In this document: one piece after another, positions 13,508 to 28,669 of the stretch
Numbering within the stretch: the first letter of the stretch is position 1
Layout of the letters: each line of letters starts with the position of its first letter
NCBI RefSeq assembly: GCF_964340395.1
Contig: NC_135560.1
Span: forward strand, 14,171,098 to 14,235,097
DNA from: Glandiceps talaboti
Taxonomy: Eukaryota; Hemichordata; Enteropneusta; Spengelidae
Direction of reading: 5' to 3'
Length of the DNA stretch: 64,000 nt
Position numbers and translations under genes: made by a program
Notes under the pieces: model-generated
Database searches by the model: none
What the model saw: only the letters and a program-made list of their open reading frames with translations
Told to the model about the DNA's origin: nothing

Positions 13508-13522
13508 GGGGGGGGGGGGGGG
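13508..13522. repeat. G homopolymer (15 nt)
   Basis: Uninterrupted run of 15 G in AT-rich surroundings. Confidence 0.9.
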
Positions 13523-14824
13523 ATTGGACCACACAGGGGGCAATGTCACATTTAATAAGTTTGATTATTGTGAACAGTCCCAAAATAACCTCCTAAATAT
13601 GATGATTTTTCTTAGAAATCACCAATGTTAATGATATAGCATTAAAGGTTTCCATTTGTGCAGTAGTTCCATATAATATTATGCACAAGCCAAGTTATTG
13701 CCTTTGAACAGAAAACATGGATCATGTACACTTTTTATTCTAATTGTTACAACAACCTGAGTCTTAGTTTATGTCCATGACAGGTTCTGTGGTGCTAAAA
13801 ATATGAGTCAAAACATTACAAATTTTCAATTTTTTCCTGATTTACTTGATTTTTCATAAATTATGCTTGAGTAAGTTACTAATTATCTTTTTCCCTGATG
13901 TTTTTTATCATTCAACCAAAACATTCTCATAACCAGAGGGTTTTGTCACTATAATCATCTCATGACTCATAGTGACAATGCCCGTTAGCCCACTCACATT
14001 TTCTTTCTGAAATTAGTCTTTCATAAAAAGGGACATCCCATATATAAAGTAATAATATATAGTCTTGGCCGTTTGCTGAGAAATTGACCATTGCAGACTC
14101 CTTCATAAATAATATTCGATATACAATTTTTATAAAAGAACTGGGGTAAGTTGAAATCTGAACAAAATACTGAAATTACTTGTATATACAATTACGTCAT
14201 TTAGATACAAGAAGTGTAAACATAGTCAATATATTCAAAAAAGAAAAGTTTTCACTTTTTCTAATGGTAAATATTAGATATAATATTCAAATACTGGAAA
14301 TCACAGAAAATGCATAAAAAATATTATTAGGTTAATTTGCATATCATTAAAATCAACAAATAATAAACATATATAACTAATAATTCAAATAATTCAAACT
14401 AAAAATTTAGCATTACCAAGAAAATTAAACAGAATAGAAATACAAGAATTATTATTCTGTACCTCTTCTCAGCACAATATTTTAATGTGACAATCATGTC
14501 AAAAAAATCATGATGACAAATTTCTTTTTTTACTTAAAATGTTCCCTCGAGATGAAACAATCAATAATTGAACCAAAATCCTTGAAACCCTCCTTCAAAT
14601 TTATTGATCGATGTCTTCTATTATAGGATTCATTTTTTCTGATTAATCCCACAGATGTCCAGATGTTACATTTTATGGCTCACATCCTTTTCATCTTTTA
14701 CACTCTACCTGACACTCCATATGTATCACCAACTCTTATTTTCGATGAATACCAATTTACACCACCTTGTTTAGCGTGGATTTTACCTTATGAATATTTC
14801 ATGAGATCCAAGTGTGTGATCAAA

Positions 14825-14845
14825 GATAGATAGATAGATAGATAG
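14825..14845. repeat. (GATA)n microsatellite
   Basis: About five GATA units, 190 bp before the 15-kb tandem array. Confidence 0.9.
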
Positions 14846-15034
14846 CCTGACTGAGCCTTCTTATTTATTTTAAGGTGGATAGCAGAATTCTTTGAAATTT
14901 ACATTAAGTGTTTACAGTCCTGAATTATTTTAAATTTTGAAATATTCAAATGAAACATACTTTTATAGTCGTTTAGTCACATGAAAATGGTCTGGAAATA
15001 AAAATTAATATTACTCAATTTTTAATATCTTCTC

Positions 15035-15660
15035 TGCAACAAGGTCAAAACCATGATATTCCAATTATTAAAATACAATACCTAACCAATACTCTATTAG
15101 AACCTGTATTGTATTTAGAAATATGTTGTTATTGCAAATTTGCTCACCATTTTTTATTTTTGTTGAACAAGATCAAAAACACACTATCTTCCATTCAAAC
15201 AAAAAAACTAATCAAAACTATTAAGACTCCCTAACTTAATCAAAAATATGTGGCTACTATACTTCACAATTCATTATTGAACAGGTTCAGAAACAGCAAT
15301 TGCATAAAAATATCTAACCCAAATTATATTATGACTCCCTAGCTTAATCAGAATTTTGTGGCTACTACACTTCTCTACATAATTCTTTATATTTTGCTGA
15401 ACAGGTTCAAAAACATGCCATAGCAATCACATGACAAACCTAATTAAAATGCTATTAAGACTCCCTAGTTATCCAGCAATACATTGTTATTGCACATTCA
15501 CTCCACTTTTCTTTATTATTGCTGAACATGTTCAACAATATGCTATTATTCCGTTCACACAAAAATACGTACCAAAACTCTAAAAAGCTTCATAAGCCTA
15601 ATCAGAAATATGTGGCTTTTACACATTCAGACCATCATTCTTTATTCTTGCTGAAAGCAC
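15035..15660. repeat. Tandem array, about 120-bp unit, about 5 copies
   Basis: Each unit contains GAACAGGTTCAAAAACA, ATTAAGACTCCCTA(A/G)CTTAA, CAGAAATATGTGGCT(A/T)CTA and TTCTTTATT(A/C)TTGCTG in that order. Recurrences of the GAACAGGTTC core lie near 15037, 15166, 15280, 15401 and 15522, with a weak terminal copy near 15650. The copies have diverged; no open frame is conserved. Confidence 0.75.
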
Positions 15661-18384
15661 TTCGAAGGTGTAACACTTTTGGTGTTTAATGTACCGAGGC
15701 TGCAGTGTATTTGACATATAAAACATTTGATGACCAGAGAGATGAGTACTATACTTTTGTTCCGCATCAATACAGTCGTACAAGACACAAATCAGCCTCC
15801 AAATTGCTATCAGTGAAAGCTGTCTTTGTGTTATTGTTATTCAAGAAAGGTTCACACTTTATTCACGATGGAAATGAAGCAATTTACTTATCGTCATCTC
15901 TCTATCAAAAAGTCATGATGTACCATCCATTTATTCTCTAAATTAGCTCACAATATAGGTCCACATTCATAAACCTGTCTAACTTTTCAGTGAGCTGAAT
16001 TCCTGAGCATCGCTAAAAGCAATTGAATTTTGCCTATCACAAAGTTTGATGTACGTCAGATACATATCAGTGATGTATCAATATGTCAAGATGCTAATGA
16101 GAATATCCACTTGAAATTGTCTTCACATTCATTCAAATCTATCACAGAATAGTCTTTCAAAGGTAGATATATGTGTAAGTAGAGTCTTACCTCCATAAGA
16201 CAATAACACCGGCTATCTGAGAAATACATGTTAAGCGTAATGAGCATCAATGCTTTGAAAGCCTGCAGGGTCAAAAAATTGTGTTTTCATCAAAAATTGA
16301 AGTTTCAATTTTCCATTGGGAAAAAGTACCTTATTGAATTTGACAATCCTTAGCTTCGTGATAGATCATATTAATGTCAAAATATGAAATTGAGACAAAA
16401 ATATCAGATGTACTGTGACCCCTTTGAAGCAAATTTGCAGTGATAAAAATCTATGATCCCATTTACATGCAAGTCTTCACATTATTTTACCTTTGGGTCT
16501 AAGAATGATAAAATGGAGGAGTAGTCAGGGCATGTGATCACAAAGATATATGACGTATTAGTGTTACTAAGTTGCAGCCAGCAGTCTGAGTGTAGAGGTT
16601 CTTAGAAGCATGCACTCACCCTAGCATCTCGGGGGCAAGCATACTCATCCAATCCATCAGATACTAAATCATGTTATCGCAGCACGATCATCAAGACAGT
16701 GTCAGAATAAGTCATTCTCAGTTGTGAAAGATTACCATATTTAACCTTGAACATTTCCAACTTTGACAATCTTGTCATCAGCTTTTATGTAAAGGTATGA
16801 GTTTTTCACTGACCTGTATGTTAGCTGACCCTTTACAGCATCAATTCTCTCACTGACAGTCAATTTCTCTGTCTCCGCTTAAACATCAATCAATTTAACT
16901 GCTGCAATTACAGTCAGCTTTTACGGATATAATAAATTCCAATACACCAAGTTCACCAAATGTATCTCATGAAACATTCAAATGAAAGTCATCCCGCAAG
17001 CTTTTTTTAAAAAATAAAGTGAACTACCACTTTATGGTGATATATTATAATACTGTTTTAGTTATTACCATTTTTTCACAGCTTTAGCAGTAATCAAACG
17101 CTGAAAAGTGTAAGTAATATGTAATCAGCTCAGCTTTACAAAGATTGTTTCCACCTGAATGAAGCAGATGTTTTGAAGAAGACTTTGATAAATGTAATGT
17201 ACATGAATGACACAATGGTTCATAAAGTTTATTTATTTATCTGATCATTAATCTAGATACTGTCACACGTAAATAACCAACTGACTAGAAGCAAGTGATA
17301 AACTTAATTATGTTAACGCTCTTTATTATCCATCATTAGAAAATACGATTTCTCCAAGCATGCTTCAGTAATTGTACAATTACTACTTGGATGTTTTACA
17401 TTCATCATATCTTAATTTAGACAGTCCCTATATTTGAGTGTACAGCAAAGCCAGCAGTAAATATAAGCCTTATAACATGGCAAACTGATTAAAATGTGTA
17501 AGTTTAAATGAAATGTGAATTAGAGGTTCAATTTTTGACTATATAGTTAGTGAATAAAAATGCACAATACATAACACACTAAAACCTATTTCAGGAAGTC
17601 AGCCTTAGACAACTAAAGAAGGTATGGGGAACCAAGTTATTCATAATTTGTCCTATTTAATGCTTCAATATATCACAACACCTGGCAAAATTTAAACTCT
17701 GCCAATGTGTCTCAGTTGTTGGAATTATATTTAGAACACTTCAAACAGAAGCAGAAAATACTCTAGGAAATCCTTATAGTTTAAGACTGTTCCCCATTAA
17801 GGGCAGAAATGTGTAACAATATTCAAATAAATTTCAGTTCTATGACATAAAAATTTATAGCTGAATACTGCATATTCGAAGACACTCATATGTTTCCTGC
17901 TTGACAGATGTTTGACATCAAAGTTGTAAATTCATATTATGATGTAGAGATTCAGACTAGAACCTCCAGGCAAAAATTGTACCTCATCTATTAATTTCAT
18001 ATTTCGTAATATAGTGTATTATCATTATCTTTCATATTGTAAGGAAAAAAACTGCTTCCTTCAACATAAGTTGTCATTCTCATTTTCAGTAATTGTTAAA
18101 ATTTCATTCTGGAATATGTCTTTTTTCACAGTAATCATATGAATTTTATGTTTGATTTGATAATACAATTTATAGCAACCAAAACGTATGTTGAGTATTG
18201 ATGTGTTAAATCCTGAAGAATTATGAATTAATATTTTCGAACTTTTTAAAAGTTAATAATTACCATATTAGAATGATGTCTATGAGAAAACTGTCTGATT
18301 GGACAGGAAGAGAGTTGGACAGATGTTTTTAGAAAGCACTGAATAATACGGAAAGAAGTCTATGACATTTCCTTTCTGTGCCTC

Positions 18385-18720
18385 CAAGCTAGAAATGTTT
18401 CTCCATTGACTTTGCGGAAATGTACTTTACAACAGCGATACCAACAGTAATTCATGAATCTCATATCAGTTTCATACAATTGTATCTGCAAACTAAAAAA
18501 AATTTCCATTGCTTTTGCAGACATGTACTTTACAATAGTGATACTGACAGTAGCATTAATAGTGTATCTCATATCATTTTCATACAATTGTATCTGCAAG
18601 CTAAAATATATTTCTCCATTGACTTTGAAGAAGTGTACTTTTACAATAGCTATACCGACAGTAACACTGGTAAATGAATTTCACATTTCCAATCTTATCA
18701 ATTTTATAAAATTGTATCTG
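18385..18720. repeat. Tandem array, 104-124 bp unit, 3 copies
   Basis: Copies start at the CAAGCTAAAA-like core at 18385, 18489 and 18597. Each runs through TTTCTCCATTGACTTTG, TGTACTTTACAATAG and GATACCGACAGTA to ACAATTGTATCTG. The apparent open frames across it arise from the repetition. Confidence 0.8.
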
Positions 18721-19484
18721 CAACTAATCAAAACACTAGTAATACCTTCAATAGTATAATTTTCATAAAATCTATGAAATCTATATTTTATACAATCTTA
18801 TAAGAATGATACATCCTTCAAAAATCAATGAAGTAAAGAACTTTTATAAGAATGATAGGACTTCTAAAAAAACAGCCAAGGATTCATAGATCTGAAGCAT
18901 TCCATAAGTTTCAACATTATTGATTGTAGAGAATGGGCAATGGTTAATTTTGTAACTTTATCATATTTACCCATTCTTATGTTTCTTAAACTGTAAATCT
19001 TAGAGATCTTAAATAGTAAATTGTAAATAAATTTTCCATGTAATTTGATGAAAAAGTGCCATTTTCTTCATATATGTGACAGGAATTTTATCAAAAATTG
19101 TATTGTCCAACTTGCAGGCGATCACATTTTAAATTTTTCTAAAACTAAAATGTAAAGATTAAGCTATTTTCTCTGTAATTCACAAATTGCAGGATTATTA
19201 AATATGTGATTTAGACTAGCACCCGAACTGCATTATCCTCCTTGCCTTTATAGCCATCATTGCAAATTACTTTAACAGCTTTGAAGTCAGAGAAAGTACA
19301 CTGGTTTTCAAATATTCATTGAAATTTTTAGAGCTTCTAAATCAGGATTAAAAGGTAGACACTTGGCATCTTTTATTGTGTGCTCTAAAGATACTCATAC
19401 CCTGACATTCATTGACCACTATCATTCACATCGCCAACCTATTACTTGACAACATGATTAATTCTCATCTCTGGATTTATGGTA

Positions 19485-19640
19485 TATGTTTTGTTGTTAT
19501 GTTATAGGTAATGTTGTTTTATGATATGTTATGTTCTGTTATGTTATTTTATGTTATGTTTTTATGTCATGTTATGTTATTCGATGATGTTATGTTATGT
19601 TATGTTATGTTATGTTATGTTAATTTACATTATGTTATGA
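19485..19640. repeat. Imperfect (TTATG)n pentanucleotide array
   Basis: Runs of TTATG with interruptions, most regular at about 19585-19622. Confidence 0.85.
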
Positions 19641-21270
19641 AGTTTGATGGGCAACTGGTTTACTAAAATTGTTTTGAGTCAACTAGAAAAACCAAAGATA
19701 ATGTTAAAACCCAGTGAAAGTTTCAATGAAATTACATTCTATGTATATCAGAAATTATATTTTGTGCTGGATCGTATTAGCTTTTGAATGATTACAAATA
19801 ATTTCATATTTTCAATTTTAAGTTCAAGGTACACATGCTGATTTAATCAATGCTGTCAACATTCTCAATATTTTTATTTTATTAGCAGGGAAATATATGT
19901 ATTTCTTTTTTAAATGACATGTATCACGATCCCCTCTTCTGAACATGAATGACAATCATAAATCTATGGCAGCTAATATAAGTCAATTTAATTTGTGGAT
20001 GAAATCTTAAATTTTTTTATTGTAATTTACCATCACAACTTTCTTTTAAGATTGAAAGTAACTCAGGCGATAAATAAATTGTTGAAGTGAAAACTGTTAT
20101 GTGTGAAATCCTGGTGTTCGGATCAACAATTCTGATGTCAAACGTGGAATTCATTAGATTGCAGTACGACTGTGCTGTGAGTATTCATCTCACTCTCGAC
20201 AATTTTTATTTTAATATTGGGCACATCCCCCAGGAAGGTTTTGAAAACTTAATGAGCCATAGTTGCTTCCTTAGTTTATAAGTATGTCACAATCGAAAAC
20301 CTTGTATGTTTTGCAGTGACCATGAACTTCAGTAGTGCATGTACTGTATGGGATCAAGATCAATTTTCATGTATGCCAAAGGTAATCCTACCCTAAAGCT
20401 TATCGGTTTTACTGAAATAATCTGGTATTATCCAGCTTGATATGCCGAGGTAACATGTCACAAGAAACTGTCCTTTCATGTCAGATATATGTTCATCACC
20501 CTTGTTTTACTACTACAGTAGTATAGTACGCTTGAATGAATACTTCTAATATCGTAGCAGATTTATGGCATGTAAAAATACACTTAAATACAAATATCAC
20601 AGTGTAAAGTAATGACTAGTTTTGAACTTTCTCGGTCGGATTCCTTTGTAAGTCATACAGTTAATGACGTTACTCGTTATTTATTTACTGTGTATTTCAG
20701 AAGTAAATGTCAGACAACTGGATCATGACAAGGTGCAATAATAAATACATTGCTTGTAGTTTGTTCTTTCCTTCTAAGTTCATTCACCTTTAAGGCAAAA
20801 AAAAATTGTTTCTGGTCAGCGCACGCATCACTAAAATACCTTCTCCTCTGTTTTTTTTCATATTTGTCCAGCCGATGTACTCCACAGACCCGGGGGAAAT
20901 ACAAAAATAACCAAATAATACTTCAGTGAAGACAACGGCAGAGCCAATCATGAACAAGCAAATTACATCTGCCCCACATACACACTTGCTCTAAAGTACT
21001 AATTAAAAAGCACAATAACTGCCATAAATAGTAGATTGAGTGACAAGTTTGTTGAGAATTAAAAAAACATAAAAAAATTGTTGCACCACTTTATACAAAA
21101 TATCCTGACCAGAAACAATTTGTTTTGCCTAATATATCGGAATGTGAATGATTTAATCTGGAAAGAGAGGTTTAGATTCAAAATTTCAAATTTTTCTTAA
21201 ATCTGTACTTGAACTGAAAATGATACATCTTATTACCTATGTTAATTAGTGGTCCACTAATATTATCTGT

Positions 21271-21300
21271 GTAGTATAGTATAGTATAGTATAGTGTAGT
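21271..21300. repeat. (TAGTA)n pentanucleotide repeat
   Basis: About five units of GTATA/TAGTA. Confidence 0.8.
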
Positions 21301-22857
21301 GGCAAGTTTGGATCTTTAGCAAAAGGTTTTGAATCTGTCACCATGTTTGAACTGTACTGGTATAACTGAAGTATCATTTTTCAATCAGACAACTACAATA
21401 TATTAACTGAAAATTTTTAAAATACCAATAATTAGACATTGTATGTGTTAACAAATAGCTGTAAATATTATCCATAAGCAGTACAAAAACAGGTTGAAAT
21501 CATAATTGCTGGTGAGGTGCTGAGTTTTGGGTGTCGACCCAACAATTTGATTTGATTTATGTATACAACTGCACTTACAAAAATATGTTTATTCACAAGT
21601 GATGTGATACTGTTCATGGTGTACAATATTATGAGTAAGTTATTGTACCTAACAAAACATTTAAATAAAAAAAATCCTGTTGCAGATAGTGCAGCTTTCA
21701 TTCAGCTAAACACAGAGCTACAGCCGCAGAACGACATTATGAAATCGTTCTTTTGATGAGTGGAGATGATCATTTTTTTCTGCAAATTATCAATAATAAG
21801 CTCTATACACACAATATATACCACAGCTGAATCTATATGTGGCAACTGTGTTTCATCATGTCAATACAAAAGTTCATGAACTAGCTGGTATATAATAAGC
21901 TACCATTAGGCCAAACATAGAAGGTGCATTTTGTTTCTAAACGTTATTAAGCCCAATCAAATGTAATTTTGCACACAAAATAGCGATTGGAATTTAACTG
22001 TCTTTATAACACTATACATGCTCAGTGGACTGATATTAAGTTATTAGGAATTGGAACTTCCTATCCACAGTGTAATCTAATGTTTCTAGTATCATTTGTG
22101 AAGTTTGAGGAGACTGCAGTGATGATTAACAACACTGTGTTTAGTGGTATTACCCTGTACTCGCTCATATCCAAAGTGAATAACAAAATATAACCCATTT
22201 AAAAAATAACCTGTTTACAATAAGCGGAATTGGAAAAAATATGTTTTCAGATAACATCTAAAAATTATATATATATTTGCATGTTTGATTTCATATATCT
22301 ATATATTAAATAAATTACTTCAGAATTCATATTTTTATATAAAATTCAATATGATAAAGAGCTAATATATATACGTGCCTGAATAAGGAAAAATGAAGCA
22401 GTTAACATTAAGTAAATTTCAACTTGATGAATTTTTGGCTGGAAATTTTTTTTCTTCAAATTATCGTCAGCTTAGTGTTTTTATGTAAATCTTGTTTTGT
22501 TATCAATTAGGAAAGTATTACCTGTCTACTAGTTGGTTTACAGAGATGTCTACCTGTCTGGTTTCAATATTGTAATGAACGTATAGCGAACATAAATTAT
22601 GACGAAATATATCACTTCCTCCCTCATGAATTAAACATGGTTATGTATTCCATCTTCTGGAAATGAATCCAATTAAAATATTAATCAAATTTGTACATGT
22701 ATTTTTTATAATTTAAAATCAGCAATCTAAAATTTGAATTAATCATTACGGTAATTTTCAATTTGTGTTTTGAATTGGCAAAATGATGTAGCACAATTTT
22801 ATATCAGTTAAGCTAATCAAAGTATGTAAATTTGATATCATGTCTCATTTTGATTTA

Positions 22858-23003
22858 TATGTGTGTGTGTGTGTGTGTGTAGGCAACTGTATATGTGGGG
22901 GTAGTGTGTGTGTGCATGATGCAACTGTATATATGTGGGTGGTGTGTGTGTGTGTGTGTGCGTGCTACTGTATATATGTGTGGGGCTGGTGGATGTGTAT
23001 GTG
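22858..23003. repeat. (TG)n mixed with a minisatellite core
   Basis: TG runs alternate three times with a CAACTGTATATATGTGGG-like core, at a spacing of about 60 bp. Confidence 0.8.
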
Positions 23004-23692
23004 TCACATGTTTTGAGAGAGTTCTTAAATAAACACTCAGATCAGCTGTTACAATTATAGAATAATCAATGACATTTTACATGGTACTGTCAGTAAATAC
23101 ACATTTGTTAATATGCAAAGCTTATCCATGATGTACTGTGTTGTGATCAAAACTTCCTAATTCTGAATCTTTCCATATCACACACCTGACATTTATAACT
23201 TCCTGGTTTTGAGTCTTCCAACATCAAGTAACTGCCAGAAACTGACAGTTATGTACACATGAAGGTTTTGAATATATTCATAAGACCTGCCAGATTACTA
23301 CAGTGTGTTTTTTTGTTTTTTCACTCAGTACCAACCATGGAGACTTTATGTCTATAAAAAAGACTTATAAACTGATTTGTGATATTATTTCATATTGGAT
23401 ACAAACCATGCAAGGTCACAAAAAAGTCATTTATCTTGAAGGTGACTTGACCTTTAGATTTAGTGCGTGTAAAAATTGTACAAATTGAGGAAATGGATTC
23501 ATTTTAGTAGGTCTTTTTAATTTCCACTATATTACAAGACATCTTTTATACTAGTTGCCATGGTTTCAGCATATTTTGGGAAACGATGTTTGCATCAATG
23601 AGTTTAGAAATTGTGATTTATTACCTAAGCAGAGCTGGTAATATTGTTCTTCAATCATGCATACTACTTTTTTGGACAGGAAATGTTTAATA

Positions 23693-23694
23693 TG

Positions 23695-23739
<45 letters not shown>

Positions 23740-23784
23740 ACATACATACATACATGCATACATACATACATACATACATACATA
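23693..23784. repeat. Compound (TG)n-(CATA)n microsatellite
   Basis: TATA/TG run followed by CATA units. It gives spurious open frames on both strands. Confidence 0.92.
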
Positions 23785-24313
23785 GGAGTTCAGACATTTA
23801 TATTTACTTCTAAGCTATTCTCTTCAAAGCCGGGTGCTAGCATGTATGCATAGTGTTTTTTCAAACACAAACCAATTCGTATTATAGTGATACGTACCAT
23901 AAGCAGGAAAATTAACTATCAGTTATTTTCATTTTACTTAAAAAATGATATCAATTTTATATATATCAGTTGATAAAAGGTATATCTCCACATGCAGGGA
24001 GACTCTGAATCCAACTGGTATCAAATTGTCCAGCAAAGCATGAAATCCAGAATGTAAGTATGATGAATCTAGGTGAAAAATTACATATGGTGTCATTTAT
24101 ATTCCATGCAAGACTTTAATTAAAGAATGACGAAGCGAAAACAGATTCAGGTTGTTGATATTTCGAAATGAATTTTTGGTTTCAATGAGTTCAGTCAACT
24201 ATTATGAAAGTAAGGTTTTCTATTAATCTTATCACTAACTTTCATTTTTGCTGTAACTGTAATATTAATAGGTAAGTATAGAATATTGACACTCTGGTTT
24301 AGAATATTAATCA

Positions 24314-24655
24314 TCTATTGGAATTATCATCTGTGATATCTAATGTGTGATAGTGTGTCTGTCGCCAATTAACTACAACAGAATGATTTCACTTTGAAAT
24401 ATGAAATTAAATTTACCATTGCAGTTCTTCTTCTATTGGAATTATTATCTGTGCAGGTATCAAACATGTGAATCTGTCGCCAATTATCTAATAGAATGAT
24501 TTCACTTTGAAATATGAAATTAAATTTACCATTGCATTTCTTCTATTGGAATTATCATCTGTGGCATCGAACATATGATGGTGTGTCTGTCGCCAATTAT
24601 CTACAAGGAAATGATGTTATTTTGTAATATGACATGAAATTTACCATTACAGTTT
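24314..24655. repeat. Tandem array, 109-118 bp unit, 3 copies
   Basis: TCTATTGGAATTATCATCTG recurs near 24315, 24433 and 24542. Each copy is followed by TGTCGCCAATTA, AGAATGATTTCACTTTG and AAATTTACCATTGCA. Copies 1 and 2 are almost identical over the last 60 bp. Confidence 0.85.
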
Positions 24656-26429
24656 TTCAGTGTAAATTTATGTAGCCAGAGAAATTTTTCTGAATGAATG
24701 TCGACCCAAATTTTTAAAAAAAGTATTCAGACAGAATTATCTAAGAAATTATGTGAAAATGACCAAAATTGATAAAATGCCACAAAAATAGAGATATGTT
24801 TTGCAATCCATTTCATGGATAAAATATTATTTATATGTTGACAAGATTCTGGACATAATTTTACTATAAACTATGGTTTGTGTAACAAATGCAAGGCCTA
24901 TGCCTAACCAGAATTACAATTATGTGAGAAATAGGGTTATTACACAGAACTATGGCAAAGATTCCTCCTGAATAAAGGCGTACATAATCCTTTTTAATGA
25001 GATCCCTATGGCACAACTGATAAGATAGTGCATAGCAATCAAAACTTTGTGTTAATATCTTTGCACAGAAAGTGCTTAAAGCCATATAAAAAAAATGTGT
25101 GCTTCCAGTAACCTGACCCAATTTTAAGCCATCGACCCTAAACATTTTCTTTACCTTCAAAAAAAGTAACATGATGAAACTTTACTGCTATTTCTGTGTA
25201 AACCTTTCCTGCAAAAGTTTCTTTGGTCAATTCTTTTATAAAATCCAATTCCAGAAAAATTGAGTCTTTCAAAACTGCAAGTTGTCTTGAATTTATACAA
25301 TACACTCTGCATATTGTGTTAGCATACTTCACATTATAATTGTCTTTATTTACTATTATTACACCTCATCAAACTATCACAGAAGTATTGTTACCAAGAA
25401 AAGTATCTTGTCTTTTGGTCGAAGCAATATCTCAACAACAAAAAAACAACTCCAACCGACCTACCCTATATTCTGAAGTCATGTTATCGGAAACAACTTC
25501 TTCTTTTTTGAGAGGTTAGTATATCAAATAGCCTGCCATGCAGAAATTTTCTTTCACTAACTGTATAAACACACTACCTTGTCACAGTATCATTACCAAT
25601 ATTTATCTTCAACCCTTGACTGATAACAAATTGATATGGGGCTATCGTATTCCAACTCAATTCAATTTCCAGTACTCATATCTCATAAAATATTATGACA
25701 AACAAACTTTATACGTACGTTACTAATCAATCATATCAATCTATTAGGAATTCTCTTATACTACTGGTAAATTTTCAATTGATTTACTGTTATCATTTTT
25801 AGTCATGAAATATTGATGAAACAATTTAGAAACGCATGATTCCTCAAAGAGTTATATACCCAATGTTTAAATTATGGGTCCTCCGAGGGGGAGATCTGTT
25901 AATAAGACTCGATATCGATAGTACTGAGTTAAAATTTATAATTGTATCAGTCCCTTGATCATATCCACGTTATCTGCACTGTTTCACTTGATATGTTATG
26001 ACAAGTGATCATAATATACATCAAATATAATATCCACATCACATGCATAAGTCATTCTGATAAAATATATGAGCCATGCAGTGACATTAACAATATACGA
26101 CATATGAGATATTAGCCATGCATATTAGATTTTCAGTACTTTTTTATTATCCTATGTCAATTTTTAGGAATTCGGGTGATTATATGGAATTTATTATTCA
26201 TTGTCTTGTTAATCTTGAAAAATGAAAGTGAGATTTATACTAAGATTTTTAAATAAAATCTTGGCTACTTGTAACGTATGGCACTTTAACTGTAATATTG
26301 AAACACCAGCATGTATAATTCACTAGTATGAACAAGCCCTGCATAAGTAAGAACTAAGATAAACTGACTATTCGACCTCAACATGATCAAGGTGGCATCA
26401 TTGAATATGTAGCATAGGTATATGTTATA

Positions 26430-26740
26430 GAAAGATTACCTTGGAGCTTTGAAACAACTATATACTGGTACCTGTACAGTTTCTGGATACAGTATCACAT
26501 ATAACATGCACACGTTACTGATCACTCCAACGCAGATCAACATGATCAAAATGCAATCTTGCAGTTATAGAAAATACCTCGAAGGGTTGGAACACTGTAC
26601 CGTTACAGTTTCTGTATACATATGCATACACATTATCCACTATTCCAACTCAATATCATCAAGGTGAAATCTTGCAGGTAGGTGGTCGCGGTACTAAGAA
26701 AATACCTTGTAGCTTTGAACAACTCTATACCTTAACAGCT
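26430..26740. repeat. Tandem array, about 130-bp unit, 2-3 copies
   Basis: The core AAAATACCTTGTAGCTTTG lies near 26437, 26571 and 26699. Each copy is followed by ACAGTTTCTG and a CACACATTA-like motif. The first two copies also contain TCAACATGATCAA. Confidence 0.7.
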
Positions 26741-28279
26741 TCTAGTAATGCATATAATATGCCCACACATTCAATAAGGATTTATTCATCTCAGTTTGGC
26801 ATGCAGTAGACGTGCTTTGCTGTGTTGATTGAAATTTGATCCTCCTCTAAGATGGCGATCATGACAGAATTACAGTAAAAACAATTATAACCACACAGTC
26901 TTGGAGAGAAAACGATGTATTCTCATTTGCTAGCTTATCCCTGTATTATATATCTTCCCTTGTAAGCTGAGAAGTACAAATTTAATGACAAACAGAGTTG
27001 TTATGGGTTCCTCTTTCAGCCTTTATTTCACTACAAACTGTTGTTACTAAATGAAACTTTCATTCAAATTTTAAGTTTCTGTAAACTAATATGAATTTCA
27101 TCCTGAAAACCCTAAACTATGTTATTGTAGAGTTGGAGGGTTTGAATATACTTTTTTGTGTTATTCAAAGCATATATTTGGAACTGTATTCCTTTAATGA
27201 GTCAAAGTGTAACTTAAAATTTTTCCATATAAATCATATTTATATGATCCATCCATCATTGTAAAAAAAATGATTCATAACCAGTTTGTAAAGATAATTG
27301 ACCATACATATGTTTAAAATTCTGGAGAATTGAAGACTTCTGATAAATTCTTGATATAAGTAAATGTGTATTACATATAAAGTATAATGTATTTCAGTGG
27401 AACATACAATCTTTGAATAATTCTCAAACCAAACTTTTTTTTTACATTTTGAAGAATTGGTAAATGTTCTTTTTTAGCTCTTAAACAATTTTTTTTTTTT
27501 GGGAAAAATCAAATCTCACTTGAATTTTTGTTTTCAATTCAGTTTTAATCAATCTGGGTAAACTAAAAGTGCACCAGCAGAGTAAAGACATATTCACATA
27601 ATATTCTTGGGAAATTTGAATATTCTATCTTGAATCACATTTACCTGAAGTTATTTAAAGACCCCACATTTAAGTAAACTAGGTCTTGCAAATCCAATTG
27701 TCAAATAAAAGCTGTCAACTGGAAGAGAGTTGATTCAAGGAAGCAGGCTGACTGAGTTTTAATTGTTCCTTGGAGAATTACAGAACAAATCCATATATAT
27801 TTTGTATTAAATGTTACTATTAAGGTCAACAAATGTGTTAGGGATGGCCTATAATATTGTTATAGCCTTTTTTATTTAGTGCATAATAACTGTTTTATAG
27901 TATTATTTATGGTTGTAAAATATGATAATTTGTGTCATTTGTAATAAATCTCTTGTGTGTGGGAATACAATATAGCATTAGAAGAGTTATACATATGTTA
28001 TTTACATTTTTTTCTGTTTTATCAGTCAATCAATTGAATTTTCTGTTGAGTTGAAATCTACTAAATATCTTTGAATATATCAGACTCAACTTTAGCATTC
28101 TGGAAACTTGATTAATCTACCACTAATCTTGGAAAGACAGATTAATCAGAGAAATAGAACAAGAAGAAATGATAAATGTATAAAGTAATTTTTAAGCCTA
28201 AATCCTAAATGATATAACAATTAAGCTGTAATTTGAAATTTGTTGGTAAAGACTAGGATTTCACAAATACAGTACTCCA

Positions 28280-28405
28280 CGTACGTACATACATACGTAT
28301 GTACGTACATGCATAAAATGATACATACGTACGTACGTACGTACGTACGTACGTACATAGACACATACATATACATATACATATACATACACACACAGTT
28401 ACACA
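28280..28405. repeat. Compound (ACGT)n / (CATA)n microsatellite
   Basis: GTAC/ACGT units, including a fully self-complementary (ACGT)n run at about 28327-28356, followed by CATATA and CACA units. Long self-complementary runs can extrude as cruciforms. Confidence 0.9.
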
Positions 28406-28669
28406 GTATAATGTGTGCATATGTATATGTTTAAGTGAGAATGTGTTTATACAATTACATTACAATATTGAAAACCTACAATTTTAACTTATGAGAAGAT
28501 ACCTTTGTACATGATGGTAAAGCAATGTTGAGCTGTGGATGACAACTGTGATGATAAAACAAAGAGTAGAGAATGTGTACATAAATCATCTCAACTCAAA
28601 TAGAGACAAAGAGACAAGATTAAGTCAACCATCACGTAAACCATTGTCAGTTTGATCAATTATCCTATT

